Shown here: piece after piece, positions 35,710-44,667 of the stretch
Numbering within the stretch: position 1 is the stretch's first letter
How the letters are laid out: each line of letters begins with the position of its first letter
DNA from: Microscillaceae bacterium
Lineage (GTDB): Bacteria > Bacteroidota > Bacteroidia > Cytophagales > Microscillaceae
Assembly: GCA_011390205.1 (NCBI GenBank)
Contig: JAABSX010000014.1
Coordinates: 1 to 64,000 of the forward strand
DNA: 64,000 bases
Direction: 5' to 3'
The notes under the pieces: generated by a model
Seen by the model: only the letters and a program-made list of their open reading frames with translations
Database searches by the model: none
What the model was told of the DNA's origin: nothing
Position numbers and translations under genes: made by a program

Positions 35710-36066
35710 TCATTCATAGCAGTCTAGCATCATATCAGTAGTGATGTGAACTATCTCATCATCACTGATATACATTTGTGTTACTTTGCATTCATCTCCA
35801 TCTTCATCTACGATTTTCAAATCCCAATACCCTTCTTTGGGTACAGTAATCGTGATGGCCTGTCCATTTATCAAAACAGATTGCCCGCTCATCTCAAGCA
35901 AATCTTCACCCCAAGACTCATAATCTGAAGCTGTCATATACATTTCATAAAATGTCCATTCAGAATCATTTTGCAATGTAATAGTAATTTGCGCATCTGC
36001 TCTATTAAAAGCACTAAATAAGAAACAGATAGATACGAATCCAAATAACAAGAGGTTTTTTTTCAT
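35710..36066 (-). CDS. Small exported beta-rich protein
   Basis: 118 residues from the ATG at 36066; the frame continues to 36207 but 36066 begins a clean signal peptide (MKKNLLLFGFVSI, cleavage near RADAQ at about 26). The mature part contains FYEMYMTASDYESWGEDLLEMSGQ, QAITITVPKEGYWDLKIVDEDGDEC, and a final pair of Cys. The pattern 'Y-x-S/T-x-S/D-xx-W-GEDLL ... W-D-hydrophobic-D-x-x-G' recurs in small periplasmic proteins I have seen in diverse bacteria, but I know no defined role. It is a single-gene unit. Confidence 0.7.
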   Translation of the reverse strand: MKKNLLLFGFVSICFLFSAFNRADAQITITLQNDSEWTFYEMYMTASDYESWGEDLLEMSGQSVLINGQAITITVPKEGYWDLKIVDEDGDECKVTQMYISDDEIVHITTDMMLDCYE

Positions 36067-36207
36067 AATTACAATATTTAATTTAGAACAGTTTGTATAA
36101 TAGCAAGATAAACGACTCGAAAAATAATAAGTTACAAAAAAATAAAAAAAAACATGTCCATAAAAATTTAAAGAATTGCTCTGTAGAATGTACCTAAAAC
36201 TCGCCAA

Positions 36208-36502
36208 AAATTTCTCAACCTCATCCCATCTGTTTTAAAACAACCGAGGACCTAGAGTAATCTTCTCAGCCAAGTCAAACCAAACAAAGACCCTCCTATC
36301 TGATACACTCAGCCTGAGCACTGGACTTACATACCCCTCTAAGTACGGCTACCACCTAACATCTGAAGCATTCTCCTCTCTTTCACACACCTTGCGGCAG
36401 TAGAGAGTTGGGCTGCAGCCACACCTGAAACGGATTTTGAAACCAGCCTTCAGGCTATACGCATTATGAAAAAAAGAGATGATGAAAAAAATAATTTTAA
36501 GA
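36208..36502. other. 295-bp intergenic block, locally GC-richer
   Basis: Bases about 36240-36450 are closer to 50% GC than the usual 35-38% of gaps here. On the minus strand this stretch can be read as RFRCGCSPTLYCRKV followed by LRLSVSDRRVFVWFDLAEKITLGPRLF in one frame with one stop, which looks like degraded coding sequence rather than random DNA. I recognise no family. A structured RNA is another option. Confidence 0.3.
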
Positions 36503-36907
36503 CTAACCCAAACGGCTGGTATATTCTAAAATGATTAGAAAGGACAAAAGGGACATCCCCCAAAGAGCAAGATAGCTGATAAAGAAAACTTTGAACAGGC
36601 TCGAGACCTCATATTTAGAAAAAAATTGATGAATCTTCACAAAGCGATTCTCGTGAATAAAGCATTGATAGATGAGTAGCTGCACTACTACTCCCACAAA
36701 CAAAATCGTGAAGTCATGAGATGAGCTTACAAATAAACTCACAAAACGCACCCAGCCGAAGCTTGCCATCAGGGCATACAAGTTAAATAAATAGATGTAA
36801 ATAGATATAGAAAAAAGAAGCATAGCCATAAAAGCCGCTCGCCCTGCAGGCTGCACAGGATAAAAAAACATAAAAAATCTATAAAAGATATATTCTAGCA
36901 GCTTCAT
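36503..36907 (-). CDS. Hypothetical membrane protein, 4 helices
   Basis: 134 residues with four hydrophobic segments (about 20-45, 50-60, 65-85, 105-130) and short polar links. There is no signal-cleavage site and no family that I recognise. The N-terminus MKLLEYIFYRFFMFFYP is a plausible start; no overlap with neighbours. Composition and hydrophobic periodicity support coding. Confidence 0.6.
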   Translation of the reverse strand: MKLLEYIFYRFFMFFYPVQPAGRAAFMAMLLFSISIYIYLFNLYALMASFGWVRFVSLFVSSSHDFTILFVGVVVQLLIYQCFIHENRFVKIHQFFSKYEVSSLFKVFFISYLALWGMSLLSFLIILEYTSRLG

Positions 36908-37186
36908 AATGTATTCAAAACCTATCTATTCGTGTGTTTTTTATCCCTGTTATGTGAAACCTGAAAATCAACCCACATCAAAATTACACTAAAAAATGGC
37001 TTCTGAAAACTTTTTTTGCTATATTTCGTATTACCCTCGCTTTTTTAAGAAAAAACCACCCATCCAAATCTATGTGCCAAGAGGTGGCACCGCTCTCTTT
37101 TTTGTGTAAACACAGACTTGTGAGTGCTTCAACGTACTTAGTATATATGCTATCTCTTGCGTAACATACTGATAATTGGCATCGTT
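36908..37186. other. 279-bp gap with possible dispersed repeat
   Basis: Contains GAGTGCTT (37122) through GATAATTGGCAT (ending near 37182), a ~60-base pattern that recurs with similar spacing at 62049-62106 and in part at 24242. No promoter box or terminator is clear. Confidence 0.4.
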
Positions 37187-38062
37187 TTACCTCCGCCTTC
37201 TAAATGGATACACGCGCCTAAACTGTCCATCTTCTAGCTTGTATGTGGCATCACCCAGTATGATTTCTTGTCCTTCTTTCCAAGTGCTTATCCCTTCCCA
37301 ATCTTTCTCTGAGACATGCAGCGAGGCATCGCAAACTTGTGCAAGCAGCAGATAATCATACGAAACGCCCTGTGCTGCCCCACAAAGAATAATGTGAAGG
37401 CGTATGCCTTTTTGTTTTAAAGCCTTTTTGAGTGCTTCGAGCAGCAGCATATCTCGTATCTCTGAATGTGCATCAGCTATCAAAATCAAATCTTTGCAAG
37501 ATGGAAAAAATGCCTGCGCATACAAAAGTGCTTCTAAATCATTCTCAGGAGCATCATCTCCACGCCCTGCCTGTTTTACTTTCTGCATCAATTCCAGAAT
37601 GGCTTCCAAATCATCCCCTTCATAATGATAAATACCTTGTGTCTGTCCTATGACTTTCTCACCCAAAACCTTGTCATCGCCATCATTAAAAAAAACCCAA
37701 GACCGAACCTGATGAGAGGACTTTTGCCCAAAATAAGTAATCCAAGACAATGCCTGCAGACCATAAGGATACATACTCTCTGTCCAGTCACAAACCAAAA
37801 CGCTTGATTGCCACAAAGATATTTTGCGCCTAAAGACATTCAAGACAGTAGAATCTGATGGCATATTTTCTTGCTCAGCAATCTGTAGCATCAAAGCCTG
37901 AGGGTCAAGCGATTTTCTAAACAAAGGTACTCCTCTAGCATCCTCAGGAAGCAGAGATAAATCGGAAGCATTCGAGGCAGCAATCTGCTGCCCCGACACA
38001 AATGCAGGACGCACACAAAGCATCCCGATACATATAAAAAAAGAAAGAATCAGACGAAGCAT
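37187..38062 (-). CDS. Exported protein with von Willebrand A-like fold
   Basis: 291 residues. A signal peptide (about 1-25) is followed by a linker to about 85 and then an alpha/beta Rossmann-like domain. The strand SSVLVCDWTESMYPYGLQ carries a MIDAS-like DWTES (DxTxS) metal motif. RSWVFFNDGDD and DLILIADAHSEIRDM supply the later strands and second Asp positions. VWA domains bind metal ions and protein partners. The C-terminus is strongly basic (RRVYPFRRRR). It is divergent from the 38240 lipoprotein gene. Function unknown; a surface or periplasmic binding role is inferred. Confidence 0.72.
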   Translation of the reverse strand: MLRLILSFFICIGMLCVRPAFVSGQQIAASNASDLSLLPEDARGVPLFRKSLDPQALMLQIAEQENMPSDSTVLNVFRRKISLWQSSVLVCDWTESMYPYGLQALSWITYFGQKSSHQVRSWVFFNDGDDKVLGEKVIGQTQGIYHYEGDDLEAILELMQKVKQAGRGDDAPENDLEALLYAQAFFPSCKDLILIADAHSEIRDMLLLEALKKALKQKGIRLHIILCGAAQGVSYDYLLLAQVCDASLHVSEKDWEGISTWKEGQEIILGDATYKLEDGQFRRVYPFRRRR

Positions 38063-38239
38063 ACAATTATATTCAAAGAAATAGTACGAATAGAATCTAT
38101 CATAAAACCAGCAACTCAGGTAAAAAAGATATTTTTTTTATAGAAAGTATAAATAATTAGAAAACTCTTCTTGACTTTCACCCAAAAAAATATAAATTTA
38201 TATCCAAGATTTAATCCCTTAACAAAATATATACACACA

Positions 38240-39511
38240 ATGTATAAGATAGCCTCCATTTTTGTCGCCTGCACACTCTCATTTTGCATGCCATCTTGCC
38301 AGAGTACACTCAATCCTGATGTATCAGGGCAATTCATTAAATTTTTAGGTGGTGCCTTAGATGAAACTGCCTTTGCCCTCAAACAAAGCCCAGAAGGAGA
38401 AATACTGCTGGTGGGGAGTAGCCAATCTTTTGGAGAAAATGAACAAATGTTTGTAGCAAAAACAGACAAGAACGGAAACAAAATATGGCAAAAAACTTTT
38501 ACGAATGCAGAGATTATTGGCACTTTTAGCACAAACCCCGATACCTTGGCACAGAGTGGAAGAGATTTAGAAATCCTACCCAATGGCAATATCCTCGTCT
38601 TGGGCAATATCAGAAGCATCCGCCCTGAATATGCCAATGAAGCACTGCTCATCCTGCTAGAGCTCAGCCCAAACGGAAGCCTAGTGGAAAGTAAATTATT
38701 TGAAGACAGGCGAATCCGCAATAACAACGGCGTTTATCTTCAACAACTGGCAGATGGAGGGTTTATGATGCTTGCAAACACCTTTATAGAACGAGATGCC
38801 CCTACCTCAGATATGTATATGCACCGCCTAGATGCTACCAAAAACACGGTCTATGAGCGAATATATGGGATTCTGAACCGTGATGACCAAGTGGGATCTC
38901 TTGCCGAAAGTGCCACAGCAGATATCGTATGGGTCGGTACTTCTAACAGAAAAAGAAACCCCACAGGAGGCTTCTTCTCAGATATGCGCATCATCAAATC
39001 TGACCAAGTCGGCAACTTACAATGGGATTTTGCCATCGGCGAAAATGATGAATTTTCTCAAACAGGAAGGGACATTATTACGCTCGCCAATGATGAAGGA
39101 TTCTTGTTGGTCGGCAATACCAATCAAAATGGCACAGAGGATATTCTGCTGGTCAAAACCAATACAGCAGGGCAAGTGCAATGGCAAAAAATCATAGGTG
39201 CACCCTCAGGACAAATTGGAGGAGATGGCGACCAAATAGGGATTTCTGGATTTCAGACACAAGATGGAGGCTTTGCCATCACAGGCTCTACTACACAAGG
39301 CACTAACCAAGATGTTTACTTGATAAAAACCAACGCAACAGGTGATGTAGAATGGCAAAAAAGGTATGGAAGCCAAGACCGAAATGACACAGGGCAGATG
39401 CTCATTCAGTCTAACATAGATGGTGGGTACTTAATCATTGCAAAAATTCGTTTTGAAAACAATGATGTCATCGGACTTATCAAAACAGATGCACAAGGAA
39501 ATGTATTTTAA
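38240..39511 (+). CDS. Lipoprotein with beta-propeller repeats
   Basis: 423 residues from the ATG at 38240. It has a lipoprotein signal with lipobox MPSC at about residue 21. The mature protein has six or seven repeats of about 55 residues of the type 'LVGxTxSxG...DxxLxKTDxxGNxxWxKxxG' (QMFVAKTDKNGNKIWQKTF, DILLVKTNTAGQVQWQKIIG, DVYLIKTNATGDVEWQKRYG), a propeller of the SBBP/delta-60-like kind often found on Bacteroidota surfaces. The ligand is unknown. The next gene follows after 17 bases and is probably co-transcribed. Confidence 0.82.
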   Translation: MYKIASIFVACTLSFCMPSCQSTLNPDVSGQFIKFLGGALDETAFALKQSPEGEILLVGSSQSFGENEQMFVAKTDKNGNKIWQKTFTNAEIIGTFSTNPDTLAQSGRDLEILPNGNILVLGNIRSIRPEYANEALLILLELSPNGSLVESKLFEDRRIRNNNGVYLQQLADGGFMMLANTFIERDAPTSDMYMHRLDATKNTVYERIYGILNRDDQVGSLAESATADIVWVGTSNRKRNPTGGFFSDMRIIKSDQVGNLQWDFAIGENDEFSQTGRDIITLANDEGFLLVGNTNQNGTEDILLVKTNTAGQVQWQKIIGAPSGQIGGDGDQIGISGFQTQDGGFAITGSTTQGTNQDVYLIKTNATGDVEWQKRYGSQDRNDTGQMLIQSNIDGGYLIIAKIRFENNDVIGLIKTDAQGNVF

Positions 39512-39528
39512 AGACCATACTACACACA

Positions 39529-40092
39529 ATGATGCATAAAATATTTCTCTCAAAAAACATACAACTATTGCTCAAAATACATCCTCTTGGGCTTGTCTTG
39601 CTCAGTCTGCTCCTCACCAGCACAGCCTCACTGAGCCAAGCCCAAGAAAACATCCATATGGATGCGTTTTTGCAAGAGGCAATCTATCAAGGACTCATAA
39701 GAGATGCCTTTCCTGTGGCACTTGCAGAAAAAATTACCGAAAGTGAACAACGCTTTTTTGTGGTCAAATGCCCCATCTGTATGCCCGTAGAGCGTGGCTT
39801 TAAGCAGTATATCCGTGCAGGAAAAATAACTGGTAAAAGAAGCAAAACACCCAAAATAATCCTAATGGGACTCAAGTCTGAAGACAGAAATATCAAACTC
39901 AATGCTTTTGCTGCTCTCACCAAACAATATACTAAAAGACACCTCAAAAAATTAAAACTCAAAAAAACAGCAAAAGAAGCCCTACAAGAAGCACTCTTAG
40001 ATGCCCGAAAACAAGGAATGGAGCGAAAATCAGATAGCTTCGGTACATTCTGCCCATCTTGTGATGGAGTCTGTGATATGCCCAAAAAATAG
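39529..40092 (+). CDS. Exported protein with paired CxxC motifs
   Basis: 187 residues. An N-terminal hydrophobic signal (about 18-38, ending SQAQ) is followed by a mostly helical mature part. It has CPIC at about 83-86, a basic central region (KRHLKKLKLKKTAKEAL), and a C-terminal CPSCDGVC. The cysteines could bind a metal or heme-like cofactor, or form disulfides. No family was recognised. Two consecutive ATG codons precede the signal; the first is at 39529. It follows the propeller lipoprotein closely. Confidence 0.65.
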   Translation: MMHKIFLSKNIQLLLKIHPLGLVLLSLLLTSTASLSQAQENIHMDAFLQEAIYQGLIRDAFPVALAEKITESEQRFFVVKCPICMPVERGFKQYIRAGKITGKRSKTPKIILMGLKSEDRNIKLNAFAALTKQYTKRHLKKLKLKKTAKEALQEALLDARKQGMERKSDSFGTFCPSCDGVCDMPKK

Positions 40093-40191
40093 TTGTATTA
40101 TAAACAAATACACCAATCAATTAATTTGACAATGTGCTGACTATCGGTATGTTTCTCGTGTATCAATGGTTCCTAAAAAACATTATTTCTT

Positions 40192-40593
40192 ATGGATGTT
40201 CTATTTTTGATTGTATTCTTAGTGGCGCATCTCTTGCCCAACCACATACAAACTGCACAGCTTAACAAGCTAGAAGGTGGGCGGGTATTGTCTTCCATCA
40301 CGATTGAGCAGGTCAAACCCAATATGTATGAAATTTATCAAAAAAAAGGAGAAGTCCGAAAATTTAAAGTGGAGAAAGAAGCCATCCTAGACCATAGCGC
40401 AGGAGGAAAAACTGACATGAAACTTTTTTTAGATATCCCTTCCTCAGCAACGAAATGGCAAAAAATAAAAAGTATCAAAGCAGTAGATGAACCCTCCGAC
40501 ATCTACATCCGAAGGAAAAAAAATAAAATATACCTCAGCCAGAAAGAAGGCTCATACAGTGAGATTTTTCCTTTTGAAATTACTTGGAAATAA
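40192..40593 (+). CDS. Hypothetical exported or membrane-anchored protein
   Basis: 133 residues. A short hydrophobic N-terminus (about 1-18) is followed by a basic, beta-rich mature part ([43 protein letters not shown]). No family was recognised. The last 10 bases overlap the longest reading of queG. It may be a small periplasmic protein of the same transcript as the two genes upstream. Confidence 0.55.
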   Translation: MDVLFLIVFLVAHLLPNHIQTAQLNKLEGGRVLSSITIEQVKPNMYEIYQKKGEVRKFKVEKEAILDHSAGGKTDMKLFLDIPSSATKWQKIKSIKAVDEPSDIYIRRKKNKIYLSQKEGSYSEIFPFEITWK

Positions 40594-41549
40594 AAAGTAA
40601 ACCTAACAAGATTATCTTGAAAAATGCACCTCAATACACTGCCCGCATCAAGCAAATGGCAAAAGAACTTGGTTTTGAATTTTGTGGCATCTCCCAAGCT
40701 ACTTTTTTAGAAGAAGAAGCCCCTCGACTAGAACGCTGGCTTAACCAAAACCAACATGGGCAAATGGGCTACATGGCCAATCACTTTGACAAACGCCTTG
40801 ACCCCCGAAAACTCGTGGAAGGAGCAAAATCGGTTATTTCTTTGCTCTTAAATTACTTCCCCGAGCAAGAAATACCTTCCAAAAATAACTATAAAATCTC
40901 CAAATATGCCTACGGAGAGGATTATCATTTTGTGTTTAAAGACAAACTCAAAACACTCTTACAAGCCATCAGAAAAGAAGTAGGAGATGTCAATGGAAGG
41001 GCTTTTGTAGATTCGGCTCCTGTCATGGACAAAGTCTGGGCAGCCAAAAGCGGGCTAGGCTGGATAGGCAAACACTCTAACTTGCTGAATAGAAAAATGG
41101 GGAGTTTCTTTTTTATAGGAGAGCTTATCCTAGATTTAGAGCTGGTCTATGATAGCCCCGTAGGAGATTACTGTGGCACTTGCACCCGCTGCATAGATGC
41201 TTGCCCTACAGATGCCATCGAGTCACCTCATGTAGTCAATGGAAGCAAGTGCATTTCTTATTTTACCATTGAGCTCAAAGAATCTATCCCACAGGAAGTC
41301 AAAGGAAAATTTGAAGACTGGATATTTGGCTGCGATATCTGCCAAGATGTATGCCCCTGGAATAGGTTCTCTAGCCCTCATCATACCCCTGACTTTAGGC
41401 CACACGAAGCCCTCAAAACATTTACAAAAAATGACTGGCAAGAAATAACAGAGGATGTCTTTAAAGAGATATTCAGAAAATCACCTCTGAAGAGGACAAA
41501 ATTTAAGGGCTTACAACGAAATATACAATTTATCGCCGAAAGCCCTTGA
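40584..41549 (+). CDS. queG: Epoxyqueuosine reductase
   Basis: 321 residues in the longest reading, from a TTG at 40584. A TTG at 40617 (giving [19 protein letters not shown]) also fits and avoids the overlap; no ATG lies near. The cobalamin-dependent enzyme reduces epoxyqueuosine to queuosine in the wobble base of tRNA. The catalytic Asp143 is in [10 protein letters not shown]. The two ferredoxin-like 4Fe-4S motifs are [16 protein letters not shown] (Cys197, 200, 203, 207) and [11 protein letters not shown] near 252. The family's extra C-terminal HEAT-like part is short here, as is usual for the QueG type. Confidence 0.93.
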   Translation: MEIKSKPNKIILKNAPQYTARIKQMAKELGFEFCGISQATFLEEEAPRLERWLNQNQHGQMGYMANHFDKRLDPRKLVEGAKSVISLLLNYFPEQEIPSKNNYKISKYAYGEDYHFVFKDKLKTLLQAIRKEVGDVNGRAFVDSAPVMDKVWAAKSGLGWIGKHSNLLNRKMGSFFFIGELILDLELVYDSPVGDYCGTCTRCIDACPTDAIESPHVVNGSKCISYFTIELKESIPQEVKGKFEDWIFGCDICQDVCPWNRFSSPHHTPDFRPHEALKTFTKNDWQEITEDVFKEIFRKSPLKRTKFKGLQRNIQFIAESP

Positions 41550-41574
41550 AGATGAATGAAGACTCAAAAAGCCC

Positions 41575-41775
41575 TTACTCTAGCACCACAGTAAAGCAGT
41601 TTTGAATGATAAGTGTATGATTCTTAGAATGTTCAAACTGCTCATAACACCATCTCTGTAGTGATTCTATTTCGGTAGGTTTTAAATAGTGAATAATAGA
41701 CTTTCGCAGTTCTTTCTCAAATAGACCTAAGTCAAAACTGACTTTTTGCAAAATTACTTTCACATATTCTAGCAT
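41575..41775 (-). CDS. Small hypothetical protein, 66 residues
   Basis: A compact, likely helical protein (EYVKVILQKVSFDLGLFEKELRK, LKPTEIESLQRWCYEQFEH) without a signal or membrane segment. No family was recognised. The ATG at 41775, lack of overlap and amphipathic periodicity favour a real gene, perhaps a small regulator or structural partner. It is convergent with queG, 25 bases away. Confidence 0.55.
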   Translation of the reverse strand: MLEYVKVILQKVSFDLGLFEKELRKSIIHYLKPTEIESLQRWCYEQFEHSKNHTLIIQNCFTVVLE

Positions 41776-42229
41776 AATCGTAAAAATTAAAAGTGAACTA
41801 AAAAAAATGGTGTAAATGTTAATTCAATAGGCATTTATTTATAAATTTTAATGTAATTAAAGTTATTTTATAGAATATAATTTTAAGTTGAGCATAAATA
41901 CATTTCTTTAAGTAACTTGTAGCCGTAGTGACAAAATAATAAAAAAATTGTTTACTTTCAAAATCATGTACGCTTTAATTGTGCTTTTTTTCTTTTGCCT
42001 TGTGCCAAGCAGCAAGTAACCTTATGTATATAAAAAAAACATCCCTAAAAAGTTTTAAGAATATCTACCAAGGTCAAGCAAAAAATAACCCTAGTGCCAA
42101 GCCACCAAAGACCAAAGCTTTACTAACTCATCTTTGGAATAAATTTTCTATCTTTGATGCCTTATTAATGGCAATCAACATTCATTGATGAAGTATATTT
42201 GTAACAAATCTAATATTTTTTTGTATTAT
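41776..42229. other. 454-bp AT-rich gap upstream of batD
   Basis: It holds the batD -7 box (42194-42201). A plus-strand GTG-started frame at 41979-42188 (69 codons, Lys/Asn-rich) is possible but unsupported. No hairpin terminator or repeat was seen. Confidence 0.4.
42194..42201 (+). promoter_or_regulatory. -7 box for batD
   Basis: TATATTTG, a strong TAnnTTTG match, 28 bases before the ATG at 42230. It lies inside the longer possible reading of batD from 42188, which argues for the later start. Confidence 0.5.
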
Positions 42230-43693
42230 ATGAAAGAAATGTTCAAAAAAAATGCCTTTTATTTTATGGGTGTTGCTCTTTTTTTATGCCATGCTAACCC
42301 CCTGCTGTCTCAAGAGATAAAAATAGAGTTTAGCAGTAGAAGGGTTTCACTTAACGAAGCTTTCACGATTTCTATCGAGTCAGAAGGTGCACCCATCGAA
42401 GAAATATCCGCATTCCCCAACATAGATGGTCTAAAAAAAATACAGGGCTTTATCTCTACTACTTCTTCTAGCAATTTTGAGGGTGAAACTAAAAAATATT
42501 ATATAAAGAGCAAAGTCTATCACCCTATCCGTGAAGGGCTTATCCGAATCCCTGATTTTCAGGTGCGTGTCAATGGCAAAAATCAGAACTTCACTGGCAC
42601 TACCCTCCAAGTAGGCCCCTATGATGAAAAAAGAAGTGAACTGACCGAATGGACTTACCAAGACCTGTTTTTAAAAGAAGAGGTCAAAGAATTGATAGAA
42701 CTGAAAGATGAGGCTTTCTTAGGTTTATCCATTGATAAAACACAGGTCTATGCTGGAGAGGGTTTCAATGTAATCTTATCGCTTTATGTGGCCGAAACCA
42801 ACCAAGCCATCATGAATTTTTGGGAGCTCGGCAGACAAGTAGAGGAAATCACACAGAGGCTGAAACCTAAAAACTGCTGGGAAGAAAATTTTGAAATCAA
42901 TGAACTCGGTGAACCCGCAAAAATTAACATCAACGGAAAATATTATTATCAATACATCTTCTATCAGGCATCTTTTTTTCCTCTTAATACAGAGCCTGTC
43001 ATTTTTCCGAAGGTAGGGCTCAAAATGAAAGTCCAAAACCAACTCAGGTCAGAGTCCGCAGATACTCCTGACAAAGCCATAGACTCGCTGAGTATTTTTA
43101 AGACGTTTTACACCAATCCTAAGCGAGTAGAAGTCAAAGAATTGCCCAAGCACCCACTCAGAGATAAAGTAGCCGTAGGAAAATACTACCTCTCAGAAAA
43201 CAAACCTAACCCCAAACAAAATACAGGAGATGATTTTGTGTATGAACTCAGAATCATCGGTGAAGGCAATATCTCTGCCATCCAAGAGCCTAACCTCTAC
43301 AAAAAACCCGATTTTGAAATTTACTCACCTTATGTGCAGCAATTCATCAACAGAGGGCAAAATCAAGTAACAGGCAGTAAATTATTCAGGTACCAAGTCA
43401 TCCCAAAAGAAGCAGGGAAATATCCGCTAAAAACCTATTTTGAATGGATTTATTTTAACCTCAATACCCAAAGCTATGACACCCTACGCCCCAGCGAAAT
43501 AGTAGAAGTAGTGGGCGAAAATATGCGAAATGCTGAAATATCTAGCACTCAACTCAATGGCTTTTATGCACGAATCAAAGCAGAAGAGAACCAACTTATC
43601 TCACTAGACCAAGAAAAAAACTCAAAGATGTGGATTGAGATTTGTGTCTTTTTACTCATCACTGCTACTTTATTTTTAATCTACCGCAACTAA
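42230..43693 (+). CDS. batD: BatD-family protein (aerotolerance)
   Basis: 487 residues from the ATG at 42230, chosen because it starts a normal signal peptide (ending NPLLSQ) just after a promoter box; the frame opens earlier at 42188. It is a BatD/oxygen-tolerance family protein: two or three Ig-like beta domains opening IKIEFSSRRVSLNEAFTISIES, then LFLKEEVKELIELKDEAFLGLSIDKTQVYAGE, and a single C-terminal membrane helix (MWIEICVFLLITATLFLIY). BatD normally acts with BatA, BatB and the MoxR ATPase in Bacteroidota operons. Here none of these is adjacent, so this is either a separate paralogue or a relocated copy. The downstream neighbour rsmH is 5 bases away. Confidence 0.85.
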   Translation: MKEMFKKNAFYFMGVALFLCHANPLLSQEIKIEFSSRRVSLNEAFTISIESEGAPIEEISAFPNIDGLKKIQGFISTTSSSNFEGETKKYYIKSKVYHPIREGLIRIPDFQVRVNGKNQNFTGTTLQVGPYDEKRSELTEWTYQDLFLKEEVKELIELKDEAFLGLSIDKTQVYAGEGFNVILSLYVAETNQAIMNFWELGRQVEEITQRLKPKNCWEENFEINELGEPAKININGKYYYQYIFYQASFFPLNTEPVIFPKVGLKMKVQNQLRSESADTPDKAIDSLSIFKTFYTNPKRVEVKELPKHPLRDKVAVGKYYLSENKPNPKQNTGDDFVYELRIIGEGNISAIQEPNLYKKPDFEIYSPYVQQFINRGQNQVTGSKLFRYQVIPKEAGKYPLKTYFEWIYFNLNTQSYDTLRPSEIVEVVGENMRNAEISSTQLNGFYARIKAEENQLISLDQEKNSKMWIEICVFLLITATLFLIYRN

Positions 43694-43698
43694 AAAAT

Positions 43699-44631
43699 AT
43701 GCAAAACCCCTACCACCGCCCCGTGATGCTCCAAGAATGTATAGATGCCCTAGACATCAAGCCTGAGGGCATCTACCTAGACCTTACCTTCGGAGGAGGT
43801 GGGCATACTCGCATGATTGCAGAAAAATTGGCAGGCAATGGAAAGGTTTTTGGCTTTGACCAAGACCCTGAGGCTGCCGCACAGGCACAAAGCATCCCGA
43901 GCCAACACTTTCAGTTTGTAGCTGCTAATTTTAGGTATTTTAGCAGGTATCTTCGCCTTTATGGCATCTCCAAAGTAGATGGAATCTTGGCGGATTTGGG
44001 TATCTCTTCACACCAAATAGATACTGCCGAAAGGGGCTTCTCTTTGAGATTTGAAGGTACTCTAGATATGAGAATGAACCCACAACAAAGCAATACCGCC
44101 CAAAAAATTCTCAACGAATATACAGAGGCCGCCCTCCACAAAATCTTGGGCATGTACGGAGAGGTACGCAATGCCCGTACACTTGCACAGGCGATTATCA
44201 GGCATAGAAGTATGCAAAACATAGAAAGCACACAAGATTTTAAAAGTTTTTTGCAGCAATATGCCCCCAAAGGCAGAGAAAATAAATACTTTGCCCAAGT
44301 ATTTCAAGCACTCCGCATAGAGGTCAATGAAGAAATAAAAGCCCTAGAAGAAATGCTCATACAATGTCCAGATGCACTTAAACCCAAAGGCAGGCTGGTC
44401 ATTATGTCGTATCACTCCCTCGAAGACCGCCCCGTGAAGCGATTTATCCAGACAGGAAATTTTGAGGGAAATGCCAAAAAAGACTTGTATGGCAACCCTA
44501 TCAAACCCCTAGAGGCTGTCAATCGGAAGCCTATCCTCCCTAGTGCCACCGAAATAGACCAAAACCCACGTGCACGCAGTGCTAAGTTGCGCATCGCTCA
44601 GTGCTTGGTGCATACAAACCAACATCCTTAA
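43699..44631 (+). CDS. rsmH: 16S rRNA (cytosine(1402)-N4)-methyltransferase
   Basis: 310 residues from the ATG at 43699; the frame upstream overlaps batD and lacks resemblance. It is a SAM-dependent methyltransferase (formerly MraW) that N4-methylates C1402 in the P-site region of 16S rRNA. Motifs: YHRPVMLQECIDAL, the SAM loop DLTFGGGGHTRMI, ADLGISSHQIDTAERGFS, and RLVIMSYHSLEDRPVKRF. In many bacteria rsmH opens the division/cell-wall cluster, but here no mra/fts genes follow, so it lies outside that cluster. It is probably co-transcribed with batD. Confidence 0.95.
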   Translation: MQNPYHRPVMLQECIDALDIKPEGIYLDLTFGGGGHTRMIAEKLAGNGKVFGFDQDPEAAAQAQSIPSQHFQFVAANFRYFSRYLRLYGISKVDGILADLGISSHQIDTAERGFSLRFEGTLDMRMNPQQSNTAQKILNEYTEAALHKILGMYGEVRNARTLAQAIIRHRSMQNIESTQDFKSFLQQYAPKGRENKYFAQVFQALRIEVNEEIKALEEMLIQCPDALKPKGRLVIMSYHSLEDRPVKRFIQTGNFEGNAKKDLYGNPIKPLEAVNRKPILPSATEIDQNPRARSAKLRIAQCLVHTNQHP

Positions 44632-44667
44632 CCAAAGCAGCTTTTTTAACTCAGAATCAAAGAAACC

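Noticed and set aside
38116-38727. Minus-strand frame of 203 codons
   Set aside because: Antisense to the propeller lipoprotein gene, which has a lipobox and repeats; the antisense product has no such support.
41979-42188. GTG-started 69-codon frame in the gap before batD
   Set aside because: Low-complexity AT-rich sequence, no motif, no promoter; kept only as a note.
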